Positions 34,031 through 44,815 of a DNA stretch of 64,000 bases are shown here, one piece after another. This DNA comes from Prosapia bicincta (lineage: Eukaryota > Arthropoda > Insecta > Hemiptera > Cercopidae): NCBI GenBank assembly GCA_036971475.1, contig JBAIZL010000001.1, positions 108,828,850 to 108,892,849 of the forward strand, in the 5' to 3' direction. Made by a program: the position numbers and the translations under genes. The first letter of the stretch is position 1, and the number at the start of each line of letters is the position of its first letter. The notes under the pieces are model-generated. The model saw only the letters and a program-made list of their open reading frames with translations, had not been told where the DNA came from and did not search any database.

Positions 34031-34549
34031 AACTACCCCTACAGTAGCGATAATGCACTCTAGACTCACCCTATCAGTCAAGACACGATTTTCCAAAATT
34101 TTTTCGAAAACTACCCCCCACCCCCAATGCACCCCCGGAGCTACCCCCGGAGATGGTCCTGAACGTGGCCGAGGTCACCCCCAACACGTAGGTTAGGTTA
34201 GGTTTGATCCATTTTGGCTAGCTTAGGTTAGTTGGCTGGAATTTATTTTTTTTTGAAAAACTACCCCCCACCCCTCTAAACGTGGTCAAAACCACCCCTA
34301 TGGCTACGGTCAAGGTCGCGACGTCCGCCCACATCATCCGAAACTACCTCTATAGTCCTAGGTTACGTAGCGGCCGAGTTTTTTTTTCGAAAAACTACCC
34401 CCCACCCCTCTGAATGTGGTCGAAACCACCCCTTGGTCTAGGGTCAAGGTCGCGATGACCTTCAGCATCATCCAAAACTACCCCTATAGTCCTAGGTTAC
34501 GTAGCGGCCGAGTTAGGGGTGGCTGTGCTATGGTAAGCCACTTCCTACT

Positions 34550-34555
34550 TTTGTC
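34550..34555 (+). repeat. Target-site duplication TTTGTC, right copy
   Basis: Direct match to 21555-21560, immediately outside the right inverted terminus. Confidence 0.8.
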
Positions 34556-35040
34556 TACAAGCCCCCATAAAAGTCGAACACCTAAAAGTCACTCCTCAAA
34601 AAAATATAAGCCAAACCAAATCTGTCCTACCAACAGTCAAAATTATATAATTTCTCAGCACCAACAAACGAAGTGGTTTGTGATGGTTATGTACATTTAA
34701 ATTTATGTACATTTGAATGATAAAAGACAGCTCCGACTAACAAGCCAAGAGGGGGTGGATGAGGATTAGGTAAATTATAACCTATACAAACAATCTTCAT
34801 CCTATTTAATATGAGGTCAAGTTAATAATAACTGTTTGAGTAATTTATTTTTGTACGTCGGTTAGGTATCAATTTTGCCGTTGATTAAAACTCATTTCCA
34901 ATGAATACTTTAGGAGCATCTCAGGATGGCTTGACAGTTCAATAACATTGGGCTTTAGTTTAATTGGTGTTCGGTATAAAGTATGTAAGTGTTGAAAACC
35001 GAATTTGCGGAGGTTAAGCAAATCGTGAACTTTTCAGTTA
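34556..35040. other. Right flank of the fold-back element
   Basis: If TTTGTC is the target duplication, this sequence was contiguous with 21554 before insertion and may start with the last codons and 3' untranslated region of the Jockey-like fragment. A stop follows after about four codons in the frame of the left part. No poly(A) tail is obvious. Confidence 0.35.
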
Positions 35041-35125
35041 TAAGAATTCATCTTCAGAAGTACACTAAGTACTGAGTCTTTTTGAAGATAGTTATCTTGT
35101 AGCTGAAACGTGGATGAGTGTTTTA
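35041..35125 (+). ncRNA. Degenerate hammerhead-like hairpin remnant
   Basis: The plus strand reads TTGAAGA (35082-35088), T, helix II AGTTA/TAGCT, GAAA (35105-35108), then CGTGGATGAG. An upstream minus-strand CATCTTCAGAAG gives a partial inverted partner. The GAAACGT ending matches the right half of the element near 52.6 kb. The first core base is T and no clear cleavage triplet is seen. Confidence 0.4.
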
Positions 35126-35890
35126 ATAAATAAACTAATTAGATTGTTGATATTGAGTATTGTAATGATGTGAATAGTTAATGCATATTCCAAAGTAGCT
35201 CAGGAAAGTAATTATTTTAGAAACAAGCCACAATACTCAAATCAAAGAACAATAAAATTTAGGAGCTACTCTTACAAAACATTAGAACCCCAAGTCTCAC
35301 AATTATGCTCAAAAATATAATATCATCTTGTCATTATGATATTTGTGTTTCTTAAAATTTTATACGTGTAGGACTACTAGTTTAAACTTATTTCACACGT
35401 TTAAATAAACAAGAAATTAACAAATTTTAGCAGTTTTAGGGATGTATATAGTAGGGTTACACTTACTAACTACTCTCAGATTATAGCCCTGTCAGTAAAA
35501 TGACTGTTATTGGTTACGGACTCCTCTGAATGTCTAATATATATGCCTTAAATTCTCAATGAACCTCATCATATCCGCGATTATAAGTAAACAAAGTTAC
35601 AAAAACGTAACTGCAAGTAAACCTGTGTCAGAACTCCTTCAAATGGTAATAAAATCTAAATATTGCTTTGTAAAACGTTGTAATAAATGTATTTCATCTG
35701 ATTTTCTTTGCTTTACAAGTTAGTTCTAACGTTTTAAATTATTTTTTAAAGAAGAGCTTAAAGGTTACTATGACTAATACGACTATGCAGCAAATCTTTC
35801 TAGTTTAAACAATTCTACACCTGTATTGTATCTAGTTCTAAATATGTGTTTCCTTTTTATCTCATTTTTATTGGTTTTGTTTGGTACTGA
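35126..35890. other. Nothing recognised
   Basis: AT-rich sequence between a hairpin remnant and a minisatellite. Confidence 0.5.
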
Positions 35891-36222
35891 ACATATTTTC
35901 CAACATTTAATGTAATTTTCCAACATTTAATGTATTTTTCCAACATTTAATGTAATTTTCCAACATTTAATGTAATTTTCAACATTCAATGCAATTTTCC
36001 AACATTTAATGTATTTTTCCAACATTTAATGTAATTTTCCAACATTGAATGTAATTTTCCAACATTTAATGTAATTTCCCAACATTTAATGTAATTTTCC
36101 AACATTTAATGTAATTTTTCAACATTTAATGTATTTTTCCAACATTTAATATAATTTTCCAACATTTAATGTAATTTTCCAACATTTAATGTAATTTTCC
36201 AATATTTAATGTAATTTTCCGT
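35891..36222 (+). repeat. 20-bp minisatellite
   Basis: About 16-17 units of TTTTCCAACATTTAATGTAA with single-base variants (A to T in GTATTTTTCC, T to C in CATTCAATG, one unit short by a base). ACATTTAATGT is itself nearly palindromic, so each unit can form a small hairpin. Confidence 0.95.
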
Positions 36223-37028
36223 CTTGTAATGTTAGTAATATGTATTTATTTTTAAAGTATAATTTTTTGTATGTGTTTTACACGTTTAAATTGGTTTTTA
36301 TTTTTTTTTATAAATTGTTTTTTTCAGCTAAACTACTACAAACTCAATTTTTATTTCCTACGTGAGTTTATCTCTAGGTTTGGTGTATCAGATAAACGTA
36401 TATACTTGTAAACATTATTACTTAATTTACTATAACGGAAAATGATGTAATTGCATACGGTGTAATTGAAAATGATTTTTAACAATTCCTTGAACCCTCT
36501 AAAAAGAACTGAAGGTACACTTCAGCACAAAGAAAGTTCTAAAAATACGTATATCTTACAAATGAATGAATATTTATTTAAAACAAATTTTAGAATTACA
36601 CTAATTATTTCTAGGCCAAAAAGTTGGAAAACGTACAAATCAAAGAGCATTTCTCTGAAAATTAAACTTAAAAGACGATCATTTAGTAAGAACAAAATGT
36701 TTCAAAGTAGACATCTAATTATGTACGTAATTTAATCTGTCTAATTTTATTTTTATTAAATAAAACAAACAATTGATAATTTCAACAATACATTATGAAT
36801 ATTAATAATTAACCTTGGTGACCACAATCATTTAGTAAAAGGCTTTTGAACAGAAATGTATTGCGTTTCTTAATTAAACATAATAGAATGTAATAAAACC
36901 ACAGTGAACAATATTTTAAATATCATGATCTTATACTACGAGTTTGTCCAAAAAAGGCCGGACGTAGCACTTCCTTTGATATATGCTGATGCCAATAGGT
37001 CGAGAAAGTAACCTGTGTTTTATATATA

Positions 37029-37029
<1 letters not shown>
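36223..37029. other. Nothing recognised
   Basis: A lysine/serine-rich 89-codon open frame (36466-36735) has no motif I know and matches the local AT bias. Confidence 0.45.
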
Positions 37030-37068
<39 letters not shown>

Positions 37069-37069
37069 T

Positions 37070-37160
<91 letters not shown>

Positions 37161-37179
37161 TGTGTGTGTATTTGTGTGT

Positions 37180-37228
<49 letters not shown>

Positions 37229-37337
37229 TGTGTGTGGTGTGTGTGTATGTTTGTGTGTGTGTTGTATGTGTGTGCGTGTGTAGGGGGGGGGGGTTTGTGT
37301 GGTGTGTGTGTGTGTGTACGTGTATGTGTGGTGTGTG

Positions 37338-37395
<58 letters not shown>
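37030..37395. repeat. (GT)n microsatellite, about 365 bp
   Basis: Long GT tract with TATG, TTTG and GGTG interruptions and a run of ten G near 37283. Open frames on both strands are Cys/Val or His/Thr artefacts. Confidence 0.97.
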
Positions 37396-37396
<1 letters not shown>

Positions 37397-40300
37397 CACG
37401 ATTACCATCTATACAACCTTTCTCCTGTCAAACTACCCGTTTTAAATTTCAACCAGTAATAAACTCTTAATATTCATACTTACACTTGTCAGAATTAGTT
37501 TCTCGTAGTGTTTAATTTTGGGTTAGTTATATTTAGAAAATACATCTCCTTAATTTACAATACAATCAAATTTTATTGAAACTAGTATGAAGAAACTATA
37601 CTGAGTCATTTCATACAGACTATTCAAATTCATAAGTCGCAGTGTTTTGTAGTCACTGGATAGTGTTCTCATTTATTTATATCCCATTAGCAGTTCGCAT
37701 TGAGAGGTTTTTCATTTTTCCCTCGTCATCTTGCTTCCAGTGTATTTCTTAAGTTCCTTTTGAAATAGAGTTTGTTTTTAAATTTGTCAAACAACCAGTT
37801 CTGTAAATTCAAAATGTTTTCTTTAATTTTTTTGTATAATTTTAATTGTATTTGTACGTTTATTGTTCTTAAAAACAATATTTTTAAAACCTTAAGAAAT
37901 AGTATAAGGCGAGACTTAGAGAAAGGAATAGAAGTAAGAGGACATGTAACTAGTGCAATCACTTGCTGGATCCAGATTTCCAAAAACGTGTAAGGATGAA
38001 CAATTGAAGAGTAGGAATATAACTTGCCAAGATCAAAAAAATATAATTTCGGTTTTATTGTGAAAATCTGGTCTAAGCAGTAAGAACCATTTCCTCTAAA
38101 ACGTGCCAAGTGGCAGTAGCCTTAGAAGTATCTGTTACGATCAACATTCCCGCTATTTAGAATAAGGCTTGGAATAAGCCATTAAGGACGGTCTCTTGAC
38201 GGTCTGGTTTCTTTTCATAACATATTTATTTAAAGTCCATTTGTATATCATAAGTCTCATTTATTATAACACTCAATCAAAGTATGGTAAATTTGTTTTA
38301 TTATAGCTTTATTCTGCAATGTAATGGGTATTAGAGCATTAGAAATTTTAATGTCTTATTTTTAGAAAGAAATGCTCGACATTTACATCATGAGTGACTA
38401 GTAACAGTTACAGTACACAATAGAACGGCAATTTGTGTATAGCGAATATACTATCGTGAGCACGTTATTTCCATAATCTCACTTTATTTTATTTATTTCG
38501 ATTTTAATTTTAGTATATTTTTTTCCCAAATAGTAGTGTATTGATTGGAATCTGTGAAAATGAAGACATAAGCCAATACGTTTTACTGCAATGGAAGGTA
38601 ATAACACGGTAATGTTTTAGAATGACTTTCCTTACTTGCGAATAAAAGAAATCCTGTTCAAAGGATATTTTCGGATCGGGCAGTAAAATGCAGGAGGTAA
38701 TAAAGGTCCTTTTACAGTTATTGAAGACAGTCATGCTTCATAGGATGGAATAACATAAAATTCTAGCTTTAGTGGGCGTGTTTTCAAAATAACAATGTAA
38801 CTAGGTGTATTTTATTATATGCTTTAAACACAATTATCAAATAAATTCATACGAGTGCAATATTTTTCACTCTATTGGTTTCGCAAACATCATGTTAAAA
38901 CTAAATACTCATGGTCGTAATAGCTTGCATCATTCTTTGCTTTCTGTTCTATTATTTCCATTCTTCGGGACCTTTGTAAGGTTTTATACTTCAAATGATT
39001 CTATTGCCTAGGATTTGTGTAGCTCGTTTAATTCGCTCGACCTCCTCCTATCCACTACATGTGACCTCGTTTGGAGATTTCCTCAGTATTATATTAAGAA
39101 AGTTATATTTACATATGTCATAAGGAGAATATCCAGCATCTGTACTTGATTTAACCACTCATAAGTTTAAATGTGGCCTAAATTTTATATTTGTTATTTT
39201 ACGTTTTTTAACGTAACCTCACACTGTTTTTCCCTCATAAAGCAATAGCGTTTATAATACCACTCACGATATGGATTGGCTAAAGTTCCAAATGTGTTGA
39301 TATTATCAATAACCTTATTTCCCTATCGATGTATTTCCCAAAAGTGACCCGGCTGACAGATGCAGGATTTTATAGATGCAACATTCGTAAGGGTGACGTT
39401 TCTCAGTTAGAGAAGGAGGTCTTGGCGACTGCTGTGGAAAACCACGGATAATTACATTACCTTTATAAAGGTTATAGCAAAAACCTAGAGATTATTTAAC
39501 TGAAATCATTAAATTAGTTCTCAAAACAAATTTTATCTGGTATTTGTGTATATATGTGTGTGTGTATATATATATATATTTATATATACATGTATGGTGA
39601 TAAGTATTTCATTAGGGACGGGAAAATATGATGAATAGTTTGTTTTTTTCTAGTTTGTATCAACCGGTATTTATAGAATTCTTGATATAATTCCACTAAT
39701 TCAAATTCAAACTTTCAATGTACATTAGGTTTGATGAGTTGAAAATATTTAAATTCACATTTTAATAAACGAATCTGAATCTTAAACAGCAAAGGCAAAT
39801 TTCGTGACACAGCTTTATGAGAAATAATAAACCATAAGAAACATTGATCTCAAAAGTATTCAATTATAAGTTAAAATAAATATTTCGTTTTTTTCTAGTA
39901 GGGCAACTATTTCATTCCATCTCAGTGTAAATATACCAGTTGAAACAATATAGACTGTGTATGTATAGGATGATGTACAAATGGAGCATAACGTAGGCTA
40001 TATATAATCATAGAAGATTTTTTTACAGTATTTTGGTGCTAAATACAGTGCCTTCTTTACCATTAGTCTTTACTAGTATTTCTAATTATTCTACAAATAT
40101 GTTTATAACGAAAAGATTCTTAAATCATGCTTTACATATTTATCACTCATAACGTTATATTACTAGCAAAGCCCTTTCTCCTGTCAACAACGCCTTTTCT
40201 CTGAAATATCACACCTCGTCGGGGAAGGGTAGAAGCTTCTCTCAAAATTACGGAAATATAATTAAACCTACAATAAAGAGCTAAATTAATATCACTTTTA

Positions 40301-41332
40301 CCACTTACCAACAATGAATTTTTGGGTTCATTGCTGTGTCTTTTACCTATTGTTAAATGTGGAATTTTAAATTTTACATAATATGTGGATATATATTATC
40401 AATCAGTCAAATAATCTATGTTTGAATATTTTAGTATTATTTTATTAAAAGCAGGCACAAATGAATTTATGTATGTATCTAATTGAGTTTGCTAAAATGA
40501 TTTTGTTTGCATATTATGGAAATAAACAAACATTAAAATTATGGAAAGACATTAATATACTTACATTCACAACTCTAGTGGATAATAGAATAATAATATC
40601 ATAACCAAAATTACTTAATGCAAACATTATAAAAAACATATATAATCGTTATTCAACGTAAAATATGCACGAGGTGTAGATATCGAAAACAAAATTTACG
40701 TAGTCTATATACAAAATAACAGAAACAAAAGTAAGATTGATTATTAATTAGATAACTCAAACTTATTAACATAAACAGAATGTAATTCTATTCATACGCC
40801 ATAAACGTAAAGGCAAATTTAAAGAAAACATTTTAATACCGAATGTATAACATACAGAATGAAAACAAGCTACATAACAAGTTTCATTGACAATTCATAA
40901 GTTCTCTAACATCACTTAATATTTCATTCAAAAGATTTGTTTTGATTTACTCGTTAGTTAGTCATTACTGTCACTTTCCAATTTCGCCATTTAGAAGAAG
41001 GTTAACACTACACAGTGGCAATTAAACTGTTTACTACTGATTAAAAAGATATAAAACTTTCTCGGTTTAAAACATTTTCGTCTTTCTAATCCCGTTCTAC
41101 ATTTATATCTGTCCTTCTACAAAGATCTTCGATTCTTCTTTCGTTTATTTCCGTGTCTACCTCTTCCTGAGTTGACCTCTTCTTCCTCAGCGTCGTTTTA
41201 GTTTATGTCGCCTACAATGGTAAGGGTGACGTTCAAAATTTCTCTGATTCTGTAATTCCACATATTCTTCACTTCAGAATATCTTCGGGAACTTTTTCGC
41301 ACATCCATTTCTAATCTTGTTTGTACATAGGT

Positions 41333-41335
<3 letters not shown>
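37396..41335. other. 3.9 kb with nothing firmly recognised
   Basis: A 127-codon minus-strand open frame (37726-38109) and an overlapping 73-codon plus frame have no recognisable domain. A short TGTG/TATA tract lies at 39543-39592. Confidence 0.45.

Positions 41336-41371
<36 letters not shown>
41336..41371. repeat. (TA)n microsatellite
   Basis: Short pure TA run abutting the next hairpin element. Confidence 0.93.
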
Positions 41372-41376
<5 letters not shown>

Positions 41377-41521
41377 CAACATAGGCTATTCAAATACAAG
41401 AATATTATTTATTTATATTCAAAGCTTTTCGTTGGTAAACAGTACCAACATCATCGGGAATGAATAATACCATATAAATAAATAATATTCTTGTATATGA
41501 ATAACCTATGTTGTTTTGAAT
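41372..41521. mobile_element. Hammerhead hairpin element
   Basis: Arms about 41373-41420 and 41470-41520 share AAAACAACATAGG and ACAAGAATATTATTTATTTA in inverted form. One core survives, on the minus strand (41418-41462): CCGATGA (second core base C for T), T, helix II GTTGGT/ACCAAC, GAAA, AGCT, TT and GAAT, with ATTC/GAAT available as helix I. The plus-strand partner core is deleted. Confidence 0.7.
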
Positions 41522-41694
41522 TATTAAACAAGAAAACATATTATATATGTATATACATACAAGTAATGAAGGTAATAATTTTGTTGATAAATATATAATT
41601 ATAAATGTATATTATTTATGAAATTTTATCAGAGCACTGTAGCGTAGTTATGATAAATAAATAACAATAACCCTTGCTACAAATATTTAAACAC

Positions 41695-41737
41695 CCTTGA
41701 TGTACATTTCGCCAACACAGTTAGCATCATCAGAAGG
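41695..41737 (-). ncRNA. Hammerhead ribozyme, left inverted copy
   Basis: Exact reverse complement of the motif at 42868-42910 as far as I can read. It therefore has the same intact CTGATGA and GAAA boxes, helix II and AAGG/CCTT helix I, but points outward on the minus strand. Confidence 0.65.
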
Positions 41738-41928
41738 TTACAAACATACTGGGACTAAAACGTTTGTCTAAACCATTGGTAATAATATTGTCAAATAGTA
41801 AGGTTATAAATTTTTTAGGGTTACCTTCCGGTTGGAAGATGGTGGAGTCTCTCCTTAATTTTCTAAATTTACATTTTCGTACAATATTAGGATCAAGCCC
41901 ATTAAATTGAGCTATAGATTTGACATAT

Positions 41929-42614
41929 CAAATAGATACCTTGGTAGGTATGATTGATAGAGCGCTGAGGATTCCCCTTTCGCCTCAGTGTCTCGTTAAA
42001 GAAATAGAATATGTCAAATCTGTAGCTCAATTTAATGGGCTTGATCCTATAATTGTAAATAATATTGTGAGAAAATGTAAATTTAGAAAATTAAGGAGAG
42101 ATTCCACCACCTCCCAACCGGAAGATAACCCTAAACAATTTATAACCTTACCATTTGACAATATTATTACCAATGGTTTAGACAATTTTTTCAAAAATTT
42201 TAATTTAAGAATTGCATATAAAAATCCTAATAGGTTAACCGATTTATTAGGAAATCCCAAGGATAAACTTCTGATGTTGGATAGGTCTGGAATCTACACC
42301 ATTACTTGTAAAATTTGTGACAAAATGTATATTGGTCAGACAAGGAGAAAGACTATAACTAGATTTAAAGACATCTAGCCCATATTAAACATGGGAGTCA
42401 GGATAAGTCCAGCGTGGCTGAACATATCCTTAATAATGGTCATGAATTGGATATAAATAGTGTTAAAGAGGGTAAAACGGTGTTCTCCAACAGGTTGCTG
42501 AATAGTTATGAAAGTATATTCATTGCTAAAACTAGGGGCAATTTGTTGATGAACATAGATAAAGGCCCAATACCTGGTTCTAGTTTATTCTCTTTGTTAC
42601 GACCAAATACATGA
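41929..42614 (+). pseudogene. Penelope-like element C-terminus with GIY-YIG endonuclease, frameshifted
   Basis: Frame 41920-42378 gives a linker region ending in the GIY-YIG motif: SGIYTITC, then MYIGQTRR about 12 residues on. The frame stops at TAG just after FKDI. The adjoining frame from about 42372 continues with the expected VAEHILNNGH segment, a Glu in the YESIFI helix and a GPIPGSSLFSLL end, closing at 42612-42614. The break looks like a one-base loss near 42370-42375. In the family this nuclease nicks target DNA to prime reverse transcription. Without the reverse transcriptase and with a frameshift it is dead, though little else has decayed. The first residues overlap the fold-back junction and are not part of a natural start. 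Confidence 0.85.
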
Positions 42615-42867
42615 TTTTTAACTATATTTATAGTTTAGTTCAAGTTGATATGATAATTTATTATTGTTTATATTTCTTTTATAATTTTAGTTTATATTAG
42701 TTTGTAATTAGTTTTAATTTAGAATTGTCACAAGTCAGTGGTGGGTGTGGTCTTGCTCCACGTGCAGCGCTGTTACAGGTCAACAAACTGGTTGCTGGGC
42801 GGAGGAGTGGGAGTAGCCCATCGCGAATTAGGTGTACTATTTCTTTTTAGTCCCAGTATGTTTGTAA

Positions 42868-42910
42868 CCTTCTGATGATGCTAACTGTGTTGGCGAAATG
42901 TACATCAAGG
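42868..42910 (+). ncRNA. Hammerhead ribozyme in the Penelope-like element end
   Basis: Helix I CCTT (42868-42871) pairs with AAGG (42907-42910). The core CTGATGA is 42872-42878, followed by one unpaired T. Helix II GCTAAC/GTTGGC (42880-42885 and 42889-42894) closes a TGT loop. GAAA is 42895-42898. The self-complementary TGTACA (42899-42904) and TC (42905-42906) give an AUC cleavage triplet. This is a type I layout with helix III too short for one molecule; two copies could share a six-pair helix III, as described for Penelope-like elements. The T after CTGATGA is unusual and may reduce activity. Confidence 0.7.
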
Positions 42911-42949
42911 GTGTTTAAATATTTGTAGCAAGAGTTATTGTTATTTATG

Positions 42950-43224
42950 TATTATATTATTTATGTATAATAAAAATAAATAACTTGAAATAAAGTGTTT
43001 GTTAGAGCCTCTGCTGCGAACCGCAAACTACTATGTTTTGAGTTTCAGAGTAGGAAGTTGCCAGGTAGGCTCCGGTAAGTAATACTGTGTCTGCCTGGAA
43101 ACAACCAACGCCAATGTATTTCTCTACGACTAAACCCAATGCTGGATAGCTAAAGAGTCGATGAAGAACATTAGCTAAAGCTAAGTTATTTCTTACTATA
43201 CTGCAATTTCACCGTGGATATCCC
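42950..43224. other. Nothing recognised
   Basis: Short spacer with somewhat higher GC than its surroundings near 43010-43110 and no identifiable motif. Confidence 0.45.
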
Positions 43225-43705
43225 CCAACTTCAATTAACTCAAAACAAGTCGAGTGGTTTTTCGATGGAAGCATACGTAACTCGTTTTAAAATAAATATA
43301 GATCTTTTTCAATACACTTCTTTTGTTCTTAGCTGACGTAAAATAGATTCAGATTAAAAATGTCTAATTATCCCTAACAGTAAATTATTTCCTTTATAAT
43401 TAGGAATAATAATATTTTTAAACGATCCCTTGCGACGGATAGTTTACAACTCTGAAGCACGAGGATTTCAGCATATTTCCAATGACAGTGGTAGGATAGC
43501 TAATAAATTATGTATAAAGAGCCTTTATATGTGACATGATCAAGAATGTTAGTACCTAAGGTTAGGCGATGCATGTGTCCTGCAACCAGCCTCCCTTACC
43601 GCGATGACGTGATATGATTACCTATATATTAACCAAAGCCCATCTACTGTGAACTTATCAAGTTTGGCTAAAATGGTATTTTGTATATTTATATAATCTA
43701 TGTCG
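43225..43705 (+). repeat. Diverged duplication, copy 1
   Basis: Aligns with about 44310-44815. Shared words include AGCTGACGTAAA, GTATAAAGAGCCTTTATA and GGCTAAAATGGTATTTT. The copies differ at roughly one base in four with many indels, and no reading frame is conserved, so this looks like an old non-coding duplication or two copies of an unrecognised repeat. Confidence 0.75.
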
Positions 43706-44309
43706 GAGATACATAGGGATCCGAGGGGGTGATACCAGTAGTGAAACAATCGCCTAAAAACATTCATTCGGGGACTTTGTGGGTGCTGAGTTCAATACTG
43801 AAATTGGAATGGACTCTGAGTGCAATCTCTGATGGATGGGCAATTTACATTAGAAATAAATACAGAATAGGTTTTTCGATACTGACATTTTTTTATAACA
43901 TTTAGGAAAGTTACTTGGAATACTCTCTTTTTTCAATTTAGAAACAATATTTGACCACAGTGAAGAAGCCATCGCTTCGAATCAGACGTGTTCGTTTTTT
44001 TTTTAACAAAAACGTTGATTGTTTCTGCGTTAGTGCTTTTATATGTCGTGCGGTACTACCTACCAGGAGCCTCTTAATCTTATAGATATCGCAGAAGCTA
44101 AGAATGCTTACTATTCTGCAGGCTGAGGCTTTTATGAAGAATATCATTGCTTTAGAATATACCCTTACTATTGAAATCAGAATGCTGTACATTTTTATTT
44201 CAACGAAAGTTTCTGTTTACACCAATAATAATATCTTTACAATGGATATGAATAGATTATTATCGTTTTTAAAGGTCTAGTCTGAAAATATTATTATTAA
44301 AATACTATG
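43706..44309. other. Spacer between the duplicated copies
   Basis: An 84-codon minus-strand open frame (43938-44192) has no recognisable motif. Confidence 0.4.
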
Positions 44310-44815
44310 CTTATCTTTCAACTCAAAAAAAGTCAATAATCTTTTGTTGAAAGTCATCTGCTTGAAATGTACGCAAAGCGTTTCAATATAAATATAATCT
44401 CAACAAAATTCTTGTGTTCTAAGCTGACGTAAAGTAGATTCAGTTTGGAAATATCTAATTATTTCTAACAACACAGGACTGCCTTTATATTTAGGTGTAA
44501 GATTGAATTTAAACGATGCCTTGCCGACAGATAATGTAGAACACCCGAGCAGATGGCATAGTTCAGCATAGTTTCAATGACAAAGTGATATGGTAGCTAA
44601 TAATTTGTGTATAAAGAGCCTTTATAGCATGTGTCGTCATCAAGAACGTTAGTAACTAAAGGTTATTCGTTACATGTGTCAGGCAACGAGATACCCCCCT
44701 TACTCCACCGGCATAACATGATGACCTATTTATTAACCAGAACCAATCTATTGTCAACTTCTTATCGGGTATGGCTAAAATGGTATTTTCTATATTCATA
44801 TATATGCTATTATTT
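44310..44815 (+). repeat. Diverged duplication, copy 2
   Basis: Partner of 43225-43705 at an offset of about 1.09 kb, same orientation. Confidence 0.75.

Larger units (their letters stand above)
21561..34549. mobile_element. Giant 13-kb fold-back (palindromic) transposable element
   Basis: The whole block is an imperfect palindrome centred near 29387, 12,989 bp long. The termini are inverted copies starting AGTAGGAAGTGGCTTACC and it is flanked by a perfect 6-bp direct repeat, so I read it as one transposed unit. The arms hold degenerate tandem arrays and no protein I recognise: no transposase, polymerase, integrase or ATPase. Hence it is non-autonomous if mobile. Polinton/Maverick elements are known for 6-bp target duplications, long inverted repeats and AG-starting termini; other groups with a 6-bp duplication (for example IS3EU or Dada) remain possible. 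It interrupts a Jockey-like fragment. Confidence 0.75.
29418..34549 (-). repeat. Right arm of the palindrome
   Basis: 5.1-kb inverted copy of the left arm. Where both arms exist they differ by only scattered substitutions and small indels; differences are densest in the G-rich outer kilobase (for example 34100-34140 against 21960-22000). It lacks the 2,021-bp and 747-bp segments of the left arm. Confidence 0.9.
41656..42949 (+). mobile_element. Penelope-like element fragment in a fold-back arrangement
   Basis: Outer inverted repeats of 105 bp (41656-41760 and 42845-42949) each carry a hammerhead motif. Inside the left repeat, 41765-41928 is an inverted, slightly shortened copy of 42009-42185 from the coding part. 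The insert therefore consists of a sense 3' portion of the element plus an inverted partial copy of the same portion, from which about 660 bp is missing. Penelope-like elements encode a reverse transcriptase with a GIY-YIG endonuclease and often insert with inverted or tandem end copies. The reverse transcriptase domain is absent here. Confidence 0.82.

Noticed and set aside
21561..34549. The palindrome as a sequencing or assembly artefact (unsplit inverted read)
   Set aside because: An artefact would give arms identical except for random errors and would not produce a flanking 6-bp direct repeat. Here the arms differ by clean 2-kb, 747-bp and 99-bp events, and the flanks beyond the arms are unrelated. 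Long-read confirmation would still be prudent.
37726..38109. 127-codon minus-strand open frame as a gene
   Set aside because: No domain, signal or known motif is visible, the composition follows local AT bias, and an overlapping frame on the other strand is equally plausible.
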